From Diploptera punctata (Eukaryota; Arthropoda; Insecta; Blattodea; Blaberidae): a stretch of DNA of 64,000 nt. The notes beneath the pieces were generated by a model, which saw only the letters and a list, made by a program, of their open reading frames with translations, was not told the origin of the DNA and did no database searches. The stretch covers positions 504,501-568,500 of the forward strand of contig JASPKZ010007287.1 in the NCBI GenBank assembly GCA_030220185.1, read 5' to 3'. Below are positions 1 through 10,434 of this stretch, piece after piece. The translations under genes and the position numbers were made by a program. Every line of letters starts with the position of its first letter. Position 1 is the stretch's first letter.

Positions 1-330
1 AATTAAATAGGATAGTAGCTGCAGAAATTAAGTTATTAAGCGGATTATACGCTTTACACTTTATGACCACATGCATAATGAAAATATCCACAAAGCTCTC
101 AACACACCAGCAATAACTGAAACCATCAAAATATGCCAAAAAATTGGCATGAACACCTCCTTAGAATGCCAAACAATAGACTACCTCTGAAGCTATTCAA
201 CTACAGACCCACAGTGTGAAGAGTCCCAGGAGATCTAAGAATCGATGGAGGGACCAATTTCTATCCTGAAGCGGAACAGGCCAATGGCCTAATCCCTGAC
301 TGTTATTGATGATGACGATGATATAAAAAC
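1..330 (+). mobile_element. LINE 3'-end remnant
   Basis: Frameshifted + strand reading gives a run such as HLLRMPNNRLPLKLFNYRP followed by a KNRWRDQF-like stretch. This matches the C-terminal tail shared by many insect non-LTR retrotransposons (HVxRMPxxRLP ... GRPRKRW). It ends in a short GAT-rich tail near 306-326, a typical LINE 3' end. The reading frame is broken several times and no reverse transcriptase domain is present in the window, so this is a 5'-truncated dead copy. Confidence 0.6.
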
Positions 331-454
331 AAAGTTTCAGATATTTACTATTCTGTTGCATACAAGATTATGCATGATTCATTTTTACAATTTTTGTGCC
401 ATTTTGATAGATTGGTAACAAAGTATTGAATTATGCTTAACTTTTTTTTTGTTT

Positions 455-660
455 ACTGCTGTGGTCTTAGGGTAGTGTCGCTGCCTCTTATGCAGCAGGT
501 CCAAGTTCGATTCATGGTCGGGACAAGTTTCATGAGTGATGGTGTTTTTTAACCTGTAAGATAAACGTCAGGAAATTTACGGCCCAAATGCTCCTCGAAG
601 ATCATCTGACCATCATAATCATCATTATCATATTTGCCATGTTTAGTATGAATGTGTGTG
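455..660 (+). mobile_element. tRNA-derived SINE, family B (sense copy)
   Basis: Contains a box A-like stretch (GGTAGTGTCGCTGCC near 473) and a box B (GTTCGATTCATGG near 506), followed by the body found in two longer antisense copies (22325-22655 and 52985-53310): hydrogen-bonded text such as AACCTGTAAGATAAACGTCAGG and an ATCATCATTATC run. Cross-similarity between the copies defines the family. Degenerate. Confidence 0.6.
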
Positions 661-865
661 TGAATGGTGTGTTTCGTCTCAATGTTGTGTTATCTCGGAA
701 GAGGCCCCGACATTGAGTTGATCCCCTCATTCAGGGAGGCCCTCCATGTCCTTGTATGGTCAAAAAAGTATGTGATCCATAGTTAAAATCCTTCTCCCAA
801 CAGGTCGTGTCACTGTAAGATCCAGGTGGCATGAAAAACTAAAAAGTTAGAGGTTAAATTGCAGC

Positions 866-889
866 AATGGAATGGAATGGAATGGAATG
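866..889. repeat. (GGAAT)n short tandem repeat
   Basis: Four near-perfect AATGG units, possibly the tail of an older retroelement. Nothing else is recognisable between about 660 and 985. Confidence 0.7.
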
Positions 890-989
890 CTTAACTTTTG
901 GACACTAGTATATTTACACAAATAATAAAATGTATTCATTGTTTTTAATGTTAAATTTATCACTTTTTACTTAATGATAAATAATGTTA

Positions 990-1264
990 AAAGAGAAAAA
1001 TGTACACTTATACCAGGATTTGAACCCAATGTTTTTGGTTTTGTACATAGTGCTCTACCAACTGAGCTATTAGGCTTCTGATTTGAAAGCAGATTTTTCT
1101 TTTATATTCATATAATTCATTGCCTTTGATGGATGGGAATTATGTAAGTATAGAGAAAAATCTGCATTTAAATCAGAAGCTTAATATCCCAGTTAGTCGA
1201 GCACTGGTGTACAAAACCAGAGACATTGGGTTCAAATCCTGATTTAGGCATACATTTTTCTTTT
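990..1264. mobile_element. tRNA-derived SINE family A, inverted pair (palindrome)
   Basis: Two SINE-A heads face each other. The left arm (990-1103) is antisense, with complemented box B GGATTTGAACCC. The right arm (1150-1264) is sense, with GGGTTCAAATCC. Each tRNA-like core is bounded by the family's hallmark inverted ends AGAGAAAAAT ... ATTTTTCT. The arms share most of their sequence around a 45-base centre, so the single strand could fold into a long hairpin. Not a tRNA gene: the box A stem and anticodon arm are degenerate. Confidence 0.65.
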
Positions 1265-1439
1265 CAAAAATAAAAATAATATATTTTATGTACGTGATAA
1301 ACTTGAGAAATAGTGGACCAAATTCAATTATTTATTCATCAACAGTAATAAGTTTTATCTATAGAATAAAAATATGAATTTGAAACTTTGTTATCTCATC
1401 TCATAAAAAATTATCCTCTTACTTGAACAGATTTTGAAG

Positions 1440-1760
1440 ATCATCATTCTTATTCTCAACTAAATTCCGACTGTTTGAAATGAGCTGTTAATGCCGGATT
1501 TTCCCTTTGGAGGGGGAGGGAGTTGAATAATTTTGAGATCGTATCTCCCTCAGTAGGATCTTGAAAATACGTGGTTCTCTTTTTGTTCTTCTGAATGTAT
1601 ATATTCTTATGTATTATGAGTTCTATTGGACTTTGCAAATATTTTAATAGTTCAGTTTCTTCTTCAATTTTGTGATACTGAACAAAACAATGAGTTGCTA
1701 CTGCCAATTTTTCAACTTCCCCATTTTGAATATTCTGAAATGTTGTAATCAAATGGTAAA
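1440..1760 (-). mobile_element. Penelope-like element, GIY-YIG endonuclease C-terminal fragment
   Basis: A 98-codon open frame at 1456-1752 (minus strand) reads FQNIQNGEVEKLAVATH, then KIEEETELLKYLQ and IYIQKNKKRTTYF. This is the C-terminal half of the endonuclease seen complete at 60130-60522 (NIKNGEIEKSAVAAH ... WEKIYIQKN). The GIY and YIG motifs and the reverse transcriptase are missing, so it is a dead fragment. Confidence 0.7.
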
Positions 1761-1785
1761 GAGAAAAATGTGTATTTGTGAATGA

Positions 1786-1945
1786 TGATTCATTGCATTG
1801 AATGTGGGACCAATAGAGTAAGGTAAACGAAGGATTTCTGCTTGAATGGCAATAAAGCCTGGATTAGCTCAGTGGACAGAGTGTTAGCACGGAAAGCTAA
1901 AGGTTCGGGGTTTGATTCCCGGTTCAGGCAAAAATTTTTCTTTTT
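1786..1945 (+). mobile_element. SINE family A, sense copy with extended 5' leader
   Basis: tRNA-like core TTAGCTCAGTGGACAGAG (box A) and GGGTTTGATTCCCGG (box B), ending in GGCAAAAATTTTTCTT. The 5' leader (TTCATTGCATTGAATGTGGGACC) is shared with the copies at 2160-2785. Confidence 0.65.
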
Positions 1946-2034
1946 ACCATTGATTTATAATAATTGAATTGTGTTCATTCATTTACTTATTTCTAACATA
2001 ATAATAGCTTTAGCTTCTCAATATTAATTTAATA

Positions 2035-2160
2035 AGAAAAATATATTAATTAAATAAAAATAAAACGTAGTTTTATTTGATTTTCATATTTATTTATTTA
2101 ATTTTTATTTAATTAATAAATATGGATTTTCATCAAGTAAACACCAACTCAATTGATTAG
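2035..2160. repeat. PLE family C 3'-tail repeats, inverted, ribozyme lost
   Basis: Alternating sense and antisense runs of the AT-rich tail TTATTTTTATTTAATTAATAAATATGGATTTTCATC. The same tail flanks the hammerhead motifs at 4822 and 61684, but here the ribozyme core is absent. Confidence 0.5.
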
Positions 2161-2785
2161 AAAAATATATGCCTGAACCAGGAATCAAACCCCAAACTTT
2201 CAGCTTTCTATGCTGATGCTCTTAACCATTGAGCTAATTCAGGCTTCCTCCCCATCCAAGCATAAATCCTTCCTTTACCCTACTCTCTTGATCCCACATT
2301 CAAATGCAATGAATCATCGTTCACAAATACACAATGAATGGCTTCTACATTAAGAAGACATGAAGGAACTCCACATAGCTAAAGCATTATTTATTAAATT
2401 AATATTAAGAAGCTAAAGCTGTTACTAATGGCATAAAAATGTTTCTCTTTACCATTTGATTACAATAATTTAGTTGTGTACTTTAATATACGGTACTTAT
2501 TTCAATCATAGTAACAGCTTTAGCTTCTTAATGTTAATTTAATAAATAATGCTTTAGCTACGTGGAGTCCCTCACATGTCTTCTTAATGTAGAAGCCATT
2601 CATTGTGTATTTGTGAATGATGATTCATTGCATTTGAATGTGGGACCAAGAGAGTAAGGTAAAGGAAGGATTTATGCTTGGATGGGAAGGAAGCCTGAAT
2701 TAGCTTAATGGTTAAGAGCATCAACATGGAAAGCTGAAGGTTCGGGGTTCAATTCCCAGTTCAGGCATACATTTTTCTCTTTACC
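2160..2785. mobile_element. SINE family A, 620-bp inverted duplication
   Basis: The antisense copy (2160 to about 2440) and the sense copy (about 2500 to 2785) match across the tRNA-like core, the TTCATTGCATTTGAATGTGGGA leader and an upstream block (AAGCATTATTTATTAAATTAA), around a roughly 60-base centre. Each half keeps box A/B remnants and the GAGAAAAAT-type ends. This is one of several head-to-head SINE-A pairs in the window. Confidence 0.65.
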
Positions 2786-3014
2786 ATTTGATTACAATAA
2801 TTTAGTAGTGTACTTTAATATACTTATTTCAATCATAGTAACTGCTTTAACTTCTTAATATTAATTTAATTCTGAAATGTTCTTTAGTCCAAATATTCAA
2901 ATTAATTTTATTTTCTTTTTCCTTTGTATACTTTACTGCAGTCCTTGCAATAAATTTGATAAATTCCTAATTTTGTCCATCATGCTTTTTTAGTTAATTC
3001 CAATGGAATTAAGC

Positions 3015-3640
3015 TATTGAGTCAAGTTTTTTTAGACTATAAAACATCTTACCTCAAATTAATGTTGGTTCAGTTTGAACATGTTTCGATATAATCTTCA
3101 GCTTGGCCAGAGTGTTGAGTTTTATGTTGTGGATCCTGGATGTCGATATCAGCTCCCTCCTCCGACTGGCCCTCCAAACAAGGTCACGTTTAGTAGGAAT
3201 TTCAAAATTCATGACTCTATTTTTGTTCTTCTGAATGTAGATTTTTTTCCCAAATGGTGAGTTCTTTTGTATTTTCTAATTGTTTTAATAATTTAGTGTT
3301 TGAATTTATATTGTGTTTTTTGGACCAAACATGAGCAGCAACTGTAGATTTTTCTATTTCCCCATTTTTAATATTTCTTATGTATTCCTTGATTCTAATT
3401 TTTAGGTTTCTTTTTGTTTTTCCTATATATATCACAACCAGTACATTCTTATTTGATATATTCCTGATTTTTTACTTTGATCAATTTTTTCATTTTTGTT
3501 AGTTTTTATTAGTTTATTTAAACTGTAATCATTTTTTGTTGCTAATTTAATATTAAATTTGTCAAAGCTATTGAGATTGTTCTCATGAAAAGATTTTTGA
3601 AACACACATCTTCAGTAATCCTATTAAGACATAAAAAATG
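3015..3640 (-). mobile_element. Penelope-like element 3' part (RT tail, GIY-YIG endonuclease, terminal repeat)
   Basis: Read on the minus strand: the RT C-terminal tail (about 3470-3620, NDYSLNKLIKTN-like), then the endonuclease frame at 3217-3435 starting with IYIGKTKRN and containing NIKNGEIEKSTVAAHVWS and WEKN, then a decayed hammerhead segment at 3076-3120, ending in TTGAGGTAAGATG. Frame breaks separate GIY from YIG. Same family as the element at 59128-60629. Confidence 0.75.
3076..3120 (-). ncRNA. decayed hammerhead-like motif of a PLE terminal repeat
   Basis: The minus strand reads CTGAAGATTATATCGAAACATGTTC. CUGAAGA and GAAAC are intact and spaced correctly, but stem II has shrunk to a few bases. 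It sits at the same place in the terminal repeat as the intact motif at 60540. Probably inactive. Confidence 0.45.
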
Positions 3641-3649
3641 ATAATGAAA

Positions 3650-3653
<4 letters not shown>

Positions 3654-3682
<29 letters not shown>
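3654..3682. repeat. (AT)n microsatellite
   Basis: Uninterrupted TA dinucleotide run of about 28 bases. Confidence 0.9.
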
Positions 3683-3685
<3 letters not shown>

Positions 3686-3734
3686 AAACTTTATTAGCTA
3701 AAAAGCAGTGTTAAAAGAATAATAAATAAGCTAT

Positions 3735-3962
3735 ACTAGCTATAAAAGTAGTGTTAAAATACCACTAAATTGTCTTCTTGAACAAGAAGCTGCTAGAAGG
3801 TGTGTAGAATGAAGGTTCTCGCCTTTTACCACATGGATTTATGTAAGAGAAAAAAAAAAATCTAAATTGAGATGGTAGATAGCTCAATGGTTTAGAGCGC
3901 TGGTGCAGAAAACTAGAGATCTTGAGTTAAAATCCCAGTTTAGGTGTAAATTTTTCTCTTAA
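3735..3962 (+). mobile_element. SINE family A, long sense copy
   Basis: Leader block AAGTAGTGTTAAAATACC, then GTCTTCTTGAACAAGAAGC, then AGAGAAAAAAAAAATCT, a tRNA-like core with box A TAGCTCAATGGTTTAGAGC and a weak box B, and TAAATTTTTCTCTT. The order leader / AT-rich inverted end / tRNA core / inverted end recurs at 5545, 10435, 19029 and 56536. Confidence 0.65.
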
Positions 3963-4749
3963 AATATTTCTTCTTCCTTCATTCTAAGTGACAAATTTAA
4001 AATAAAAACATTGAAAAAAAGTAAAATCAAGTTCATTAACCAATAAAGTCAGACTGTTAGATGTAGAAGTTATTTGAAACGAAAACTTAAAAATCATTCT
4101 AGCAGTCACAATTTTTTATGTTTTACAATACAACTTGGTATATGGTATTAAAATAAACCAAGGAAAGTATTTTTCAGATATCAGTGAAATCCTACCATTA
4201 GAAGTGGGGGGTTTACCTGAAACCCAATATTAGAAATTTAGTTTTACAACTGCCATGTTCAGTTCATCACAATGTATACCATATAATTTAATTGACCCTT
4301 AAACTTGAAGTGTATTTTATAAAATACATTTGTTTAATTTATTTAATATTTCTAATGAAGTTTTGGAAAAATTAATCAGTAGAAATTATTAAAATTTGTG
4401 TCATGGTATATTTCAATATTCAAGAAGGAATAACTTAGGATGTGCTAGGTTTGTTTTTTCTGCAGTCTGGCACATTTAAATAAGTTAGCATAAGAAATTG
4501 AGTTTCTCCAACTTAACAAAAGAAAGACATTCTGTAAACCAGCAAAATCAGACCATAACGATTTGCTGAGAAATTTGCTTAATTTATGCAGTTCCTGCAC
4601 GATGAACTTTCTTTCTTATTTTTTTTATACACGATCACAATATTGAAGAAGAAACTAACTTATTAAAACATTTGGAAATATTAATAGAACCCACAATTTA
4701 GGAAAAGATATACATTAAGAAAAACAAGAAAAGAACCAGAAATTTTGAA

Positions 4750-4919
4750 TAATCAATTGAGTTGGTGTTTACTTGATGAAAATCCATATTCATTAATTAA
4801 ATAAAAATAAAACGTAGTTAATATGTCTGAAGAAGGTACAGTGTACCGAAACAGCTGTCACTGAATTATATAATAAATATGAAAATCAAATAAAACTATG
4901 TTTTATTTTTATTTAATTA
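4750..4919 (+). mobile_element. 170-bp minimal PLE-C unit carrying a hammerhead ribozyme, with target-site duplication
   Basis: Flanked by the perfect 12-bp direct repeat AGAAATTTTGAA (4738-4749 and 4920-4931). Inside are an inverted copy of the family tail (4750-4816), then a hammerhead core and the sense tail ending TTTTATTTAATTA. There is no coding capacity. The same sequence forms the 3' end of the PLE-C copies at 61490-61850. The duplication shows that this short unit itself was inserted. Confidence 0.75.
4822..4868 (+). ncRNA. hammerhead ribozyme motif (PLE family C)
   Basis: Core CUGAAGA at 4827-4833, stem II GGUAC-loop-GUACC, then GAAAC, stem III CAGCUG, then UC before the predicted cleavage site. 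The first two pairs of stem I (U-A, G-C) form between the bases just outside the core. All invariant core bases are present. Hammerheads are known from the terminal repeats of Penelope-like elements; activity here is inferred, not shown. Confidence 0.75.
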
Positions 4920-5359
4920 AGAAATTTTGAAGTTCCTGGCGAGTAAAATTTGATCTTAAAGTTCATTCACCCACACCAGGGGCACAAGGAAAGCTGGTAT
5001 CAACAGCTCATTTCAAACAGTTCTAATTTATGATGATAAAAAAAAAAAGATTTCCAGGCTGTTGGCCATGGTCTTGTGGTTTGAAATTCTGTGACTTTTG
5101 CCAGATACTGCTTCCGGCATCCTCAAGAGTTGTAATTTAGTTGAGAATGGGGATGACAACCTCCAAAACATATTCAGGGTGAGAGAACCATATTTTATGA
5201 GGTATTAAGGTATAAAGTTTTTGCATTTCATATTTTTATTCCATTGATATTTACCTGATAGTGTCACTTCTCACAAATTTTTGTTAAATAAGTTTTATCT
5301 TTTCAATGTTGTTATTTTAAATTTATCACCCTCACTGAAGGACAATTAATTTTTTTAAG

Positions 5360-5490
5360 GTGAAAATATACACCCAAATTGGGATGTGAACCTAAGATTT
5401 TGAACCCAAGTAGCCTAGTGATTTAGTGCGCTGGTGTGTAGAACCAGAGATCTTGGGTTCAAATCTCAGTTAGGTGTAAATTTTTCTCTA
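5360..5490. mobile_element. SINE family A, rearranged copy
   Basis: A short antisense end (ATACACCCAAATTGGGATGTGAACC) abuts a sense tRNA-like core (AAGTAGCCTAGTGATTTAG ... GGGTTCAAATCTCAG), closing with TAAATTTTTCTCT. This again shows the inverted 5' segment typical of the family. Confidence 0.55.
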
Positions 5491-5544
5491 CAAATATTCA
5501 TTTGTCCATGAGTGTGGGTAATAATAAAGTAAAAACATTGAAAA

Positions 5545-5785
5545 TATAAGTTTTACTGGCTATAATAGTAGTGTTAAATTCCACTGAAAGTCTTCTTAAA
5601 TAAAAAGCAACTAGATGGCGCGTAGAACGAAGGTTCACAGTTTTGGATATGCAGGGATTGTATAAGAGACAGAAAAATTTCAATTTAAAGTGAGATGCCT
5701 AAGTAGCACATGGTTTAGTGTGGTATGTAGAACCAGAGATCTTGGGTTCAAATCCAAGTTTAGGCGTACATTTTTTCTCTTCAAA
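5545..5785 (+). mobile_element. SINE family A, long sense copy
   Basis: Leader TGGCTATAATAGTAGTGTTAAATT, then TCTTCTTAAATAAAAAGC, the inverted end AGAAAAATTT, a tRNA-like core with box B GGGTTCAAATCCAAG, and ACATTTTTTCTCTTC. Organised like the copy at 10435-10756. Confidence 0.65.
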
Positions 5786-5789
5786 TATA

Positions 5790-7050
5790 AGTTTTATATG
5801 TTTGAACAAGGACTCTGTTACAGTAACAGTAGAATGACCAAAGTTTATCTACCAAAGATTATTAATTTAATTCTACTAATAGTTAAAAGTTGTAATATAA
5901 TCATTAGTAGTTAAAGTGGCTTTAAATAATTAAAAAGTAGCATATAGCAAGATCTCTTAAGTTCCAAAGTTATATTAAGTACAATTTATATACATAGCAA
6001 GTGAAATAATTATGGTTTATTTTTACATGTATGTCCAAAGATTGATCTCTCTTCCTTTATTAAATAATTGTCACTCTTATATGAAACAATGTTCAGTTTG
6101 AAAGGTAAACTAATATTTTTGTGCTTAATTACAAGAACACTACTTCTGCAATATACATTTAGCAGTACAGGAAGGCAAATGGAAAAAAAAAGTCAAGTTA
6201 CATTCTGCTATATTTGCAAAACTATGACTTCAAGCTGCATTAATAATATAATCAACATTGTGCTTATATTTTATCTTATTTAAAAAATGTTTACCAGCAT
6301 CAAAATATGAAAATTTCACAATTTTTAAAATCTCCAATACTGTCATAACTCAATTTTTAAGACCAAAGAAAAACATTATTAGTCATGGATATAAAACAAA
6401 TATAGTAATAAAAAATGTTGTTGCTTACAACAGTAATGACAATTTTCAAGCATAATAATCTAGATATTGTTCTCATTAGCTTCAATTTTTTGTCTTTAAA
6501 TTCCAAGAAAGATCAAGCGAATTTAAGACAAAGTCTGATTCCTGACAAAGTTTTCTAAATTAAATTTAATCCTTGGGTATAATTTGGCTTGCTCCACTTT
6601 ATAATATAAACAAGAGCTCAAATGCTCATTTTTTATGATAAGCAATTGTCAATTTTAATATTCAGTCCCATACTTGTCTGAGAAGTATGAAATAGAGACC
6701 AATCAAATGTAACACTTTGTATCAAAGAAATATAATTAATATTTTATCTACTATCACTATATAAAGTAGCCCTTTTATAAATTATTTTAGATTATAAAAT
6801 GATTCATAAATGTGTAATACATAATAAAATTACTTTATTATATAGATGTATGGTATACTTCACTTGATGTTCCTATATGAGTTATTGGTTTTTGTCCTGA
6901 AAAAATCCAGTCCTTATATCCATGCCCTTCATATTCATTTAATTTTTTTTATTAACTTCACACTGATCTTCCTAAAGGTCTTTTCCCTTAGGCCTTTAAA
7001 TTAAAATTCCATAGGTATTTCTGAATTCTTAATTATCGTAAGAGTACTAC
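5790..7050. other. AT-rich stretch without recognisable features
   Basis: Only short stop-bounded frames of AT-rich composition, with no domain motifs, tRNA boxes or terminal repeats that I can recognise. Confidence 0.5.
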
Positions 7051-7055
7051 CACTA

Positions 7056-8358
7056 CAGTCAATAAGTTCTGAAACTTTACGCCTGAAGGGTAGGCACCCA
7101 CAAGTATCTGGATGTCTCACAAGATGCCGATAATTTGGCGTACACTTAAACAGAACCACATCCTCCCTCAAAATAGTAGCCGTTGGCCATTATGCACGTT
7201 TTCCAATGTTGGTATAGCTGCTGGAAGCACCGCTGAAAGATGTTGGCAGGAAGGTCCCGTATGGCTTCTCTTGTGGCAGTCATGACCTCTTCGGAAGAAT
7301 GAAATATACACCCATGTAGGATTGCTTTCATGTGAGGAAAGAGAATAAAAATTGCATGGCGCGAGGTCAGGTGAGTACGGAGGGTATGGGAAAACTGTCA
7401 CCTGTTGCCTTGCAAGTTCCTCTTGGACAACAGAATGATGTGCGGGGGTGTTGTCGTGTAGCAACAGCCAATTCTTTGTACACCAAAGCTGAGATTGCTT
7501 ACGGCAAATTGAATCGCGTAAATGGCCAAGGATCTCTTTGTAGCGGGTTTTGTTTACAGTTGCACCTTCTGATATGAATTCCATGTGAACAATTCCATTT
7601 GAATAAAAAAACAGTTCAAGCATTACCTTGCCTTTTGACCTGTCTTGTCGTGGTTTTTTTCTGTCATGGTGATAATGGCGTTTTCCAGATGGCGGATTGT
7701 CGTTTGAGTTGCAGATCATAAAGGAAACACCATGTTTCGTCTCCAGTTTTTATCCGGTTGAGAAATGTCGGATCATCGTCAGCACTACTGAGTCACCACA
7801 AATTGCCATGCAGTCATCACGTTGGTCTTGTGACAGGATTTGTGGCACACTGTACTGGGTAACATGTTCAGGTCATGAGACAGAATTTTGTAGCAAGTAC
7901 CATGGCTGACCACTACCGCTGCTGCCAGATCGTCTACTGATTGGGAGCGGTTAGCAGGAATCAACGTTACTACTTTTTCAATCTTGCGTTTAGTTTGAAT
8001 TATTTGTGGCCGACCAGTATGCACATCATCTTCCAAACTGTCTCTTCCTTACATCTAAATACAACACTGCGACTCAATGCATACTCACCGTAAACTTGTT
8101 GCATCATTTGAAACGTTTTGGCAGCGGTCTTGCCTAATTTCTGACAGAACTTGATGTTGCTCTAACTGTGACATCTCAAGTTCCGACATGCACATTCAAA
8201 TCACCGTCACAACAAAGATTGTAGTTCTGCTTGCAGTGCATGCACTCAACTCTCTCTTGCTGGGACGAGAGACTGACAAGGTACCATACCACGGCGCCAC
8301 CTATGCGCTATAGTGCATCACAGCGCACTATGTGCTCGGTCTCAAAACTTAATGACTG
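7056..8358 (-). mobile_element. mariner-family DNA transposon, complete ends, broken transposase
   Basis: 1303 bp bounded by terminal inverted repeats (CAGTCAATAAGTTCTGAAAC on the left; CAGTCATTAAGTTTTGAGAC as the complement of the right end) and TA target duplications (7054-7055, 8359-8360). The length is typical of mariner. The minus-strand coding region is split. The N-terminal part (7785-8036) carries the helix-turn-helix with GRPQIIQTKRKIEKV and DDLAAAVVVSHGTCYKIL. The C-terminal part (7168-7719) carries GIVHMEFISEGATVNKTRY, HDNTPAHHS and YSPDLAPCNFY. The HDN and SPDLAP motifs are those of DD34D mariner transposases. Frameshifts between and within the parts make it non-autonomous. Confidence 0.85.
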
Positions 8359-8442
8359 TACCACGTATAACTGTACATTATATCAGTGGTGGCTTGTACT
8401 TCAAATTTTTAGATGAAGGGACAAATAAAGTTTGTAAAGTAC

Positions 8443-9176
8443 TTAAAGGGGACCTAAACCTTTAGCCATTAAAAATATGGCATATTTCAATTTTTTTCTC
8501 AGAAATGGTTACAGAAGTGAAATTTGGTATGTGATATCTATATTACAATGTGAGCATGTTTGTGTACTTAAGTACAATCTCAGTCGTTATGGTTAATTAA
8601 ATATTCAAAATGTCAGCTGAAAATTTTGCATGTCTTGCCATTTCCCTGATAATTTTCCTACATTTCAATATATTTTAATGACTCTTGTTTTATTTTACTC
8701 ATTAATGTTGTAGCTACAAAATATACTACAATTATTTAATTATATAGAGTGTAAAATATTTTATTTTTCATTTTAAATTGATACATACCCATTTTTGTTA
8801 AAATTTGCATTAACATTTAAAAAAAAAATATGATAGGTACATTACTAATTGTAGCATATTTTGTTCATCTCTGTAATCTACATATACATGCAAAATTTAA
8901 TCTCAATATCTTGAAAACTTTGGGAGTTATCAGGGAAACCATATTGAAAAAAATAAGTTACGGAAAACAAGCAACAAACTTGCTGAAGATATAGGTACCT
9001 TCTAAAATTAAAGTGCTCAGCATTGCACATTTTTAAACATACGGTAACTTAAAAAGTAATAGAGATATCAATGAAAATATTTCACTAATTTAAAGATGAA
9101 GTTTTAATCTATATGAAAAAATTAATAAATTGAAAATTACGTTTTTTGACCCTCAAAGGTGTAAGTCCGCCCTTAA
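8443..9176. mobile_element. possible TTAA-bounded MITE-like element
   Basis: The ends look like imperfect inverted repeats (AGGGGACCTAAACCTTTA on the left; GGGCGGACTTACACCTTTG as the complement of the right), each next to TTAA. The 730-base interior is AT-rich and non-coding. TTAA duplications are used by piggyBac-type elements, but the match is imperfect and I see only one copy. Confidence 0.3.
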
Positions 9177-9624
9177 AAATGTATTAATTATCATGCAAGA
9201 TTAATTTATTTTTCATATATTAAATCAATAAATCACTATTATCTTCCTTCATTAAAAACATAATTGAATTCATAAAAGGTTCTGAAGGCCTCCAGACTAA
9301 AATCGTAAACAATTACATTGAGAATTGAGAATAAAAATTTAATGAATGATCCATTAATATTTTTAACACTTTAATCTCAAGTGATACAATATTTATTTTC
9401 AAAAATTATAAAATACAATAATGTTACTTAAAATATGTTTTAAAAGCTTTCTTTTTGCCCTTCAGTTGATAAGTGGATCCTTTAATAGTTATATTAAATA
9501 TTGGTAACTCTCTCCATTCTCTTATTAATTTTTTCTTAGCCCCAGATTTTTTGAGCTTATTTATTCTCCAAAACTCTTACTTTATGACTCTTCAAAATGG
9601 AACATGAAATTTTGCAACTAGCTA

Positions 9625-10366
9625 TACAGGTGTAAACAAAAAGGTATGTCAAAAATTTGAGAAAACATTTCTTGCATGTATAACATAAAAAGTCTTATAT
9701 TGACGTATGTCCAAGAAATGGTATTTCCTTTTTAGAGCACTTTTTCTACAGCTGAACCCCATACAAGAACACTCAATAACAGAACCATGGGGAAACAGGA
9801 AATTGAAGAAAATGCTCAAAATGGCCTCCATTAGCTCCAATGTATCCATTAACCCATCGTTACGTGGACTCCCTAATGCACTGATGTAGACCTGGAAAAT
9901 TTCATATTGTCTGGCAACCTTCCAAAATACAAGCACAAAGAGTCTCTACAACTTGAACTGGAGTTGCATAAATAAGAGATTTCAAATATTCCCACAAATA
10001 AAAATCTAGTGGGTTTAAGTCGGGAGAGCACAGAGGCCAAGGAATTGGTCCACTTCTTCCTATCCATCTACCAGGAAATTGTCTGTTCAGAAATCGATGG
10101 AAAGAAAGGCTGAAATGAGGAGGAGCTCCATCATGTATGAAGTACATGTCTCATCATATTGCTAATGGACTGTTCTGTTGTGGGGTTATGGCCACAGGAC
10201 AGCTATGTATTACACATCTCACCATGTAAGCAGAGTTATAAAAAAAAAGAGCTCTACCAAGGAAATAAACAATTTCTGGACCTATGTTCATATAACTTTT
10301 TTTTATTTTTTATCTGCAATAAATGTTTTTCCAAATTTTTGGCACACCTTTTTGTTACACTCTGTA
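9625..10366 (-). mobile_element. internally deleted mariner-like (DDE_3) transposon with intact ends
   Basis: 742 bp with about 34-bp terminal inverted repeats (TACAGGTGTAAACAAAAAGG on the left; TACAGAGTGTAACAAAAAGG as the complement of the right) and TA duplications. The minus-strand frame at 9902-10147 encodes HDGAPPHFS, then WPLCSPDLNPLDFYLWEYLK and IYATPVQ. These are the second Asp region and the catalytic PDLNPLD block of a mariner-superfamily transposase common in insects. The N-terminal DNA-binding region and first catalytic Asp are gone, so it is non-autonomous. The family is distinct from the copy at 7056. Confidence 0.8.
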
Positions 10367-10434
10367 TAAAATATACTCCAATTTTCAAAATTTGGAAAAA
10401 AATTGAGACAAAATTGTAACATGCATTTCCTATG

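Larger units (their letters stand above)
4632..4935 (+). mobile_element. PLE endonuclease fragment interrupted by a PLE-C unit
   Basis: The left part reads HDHNIEEETNLLKHLE and then EKIYIKKNKKRTRNFE (endonuclease C-terminus). It is split at RNFE by the insertion at 4750-4919, and EVPGE-like sequence resumes after it. The host fragment is dead; its value is that it dates the insertion. Confidence 0.65.
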
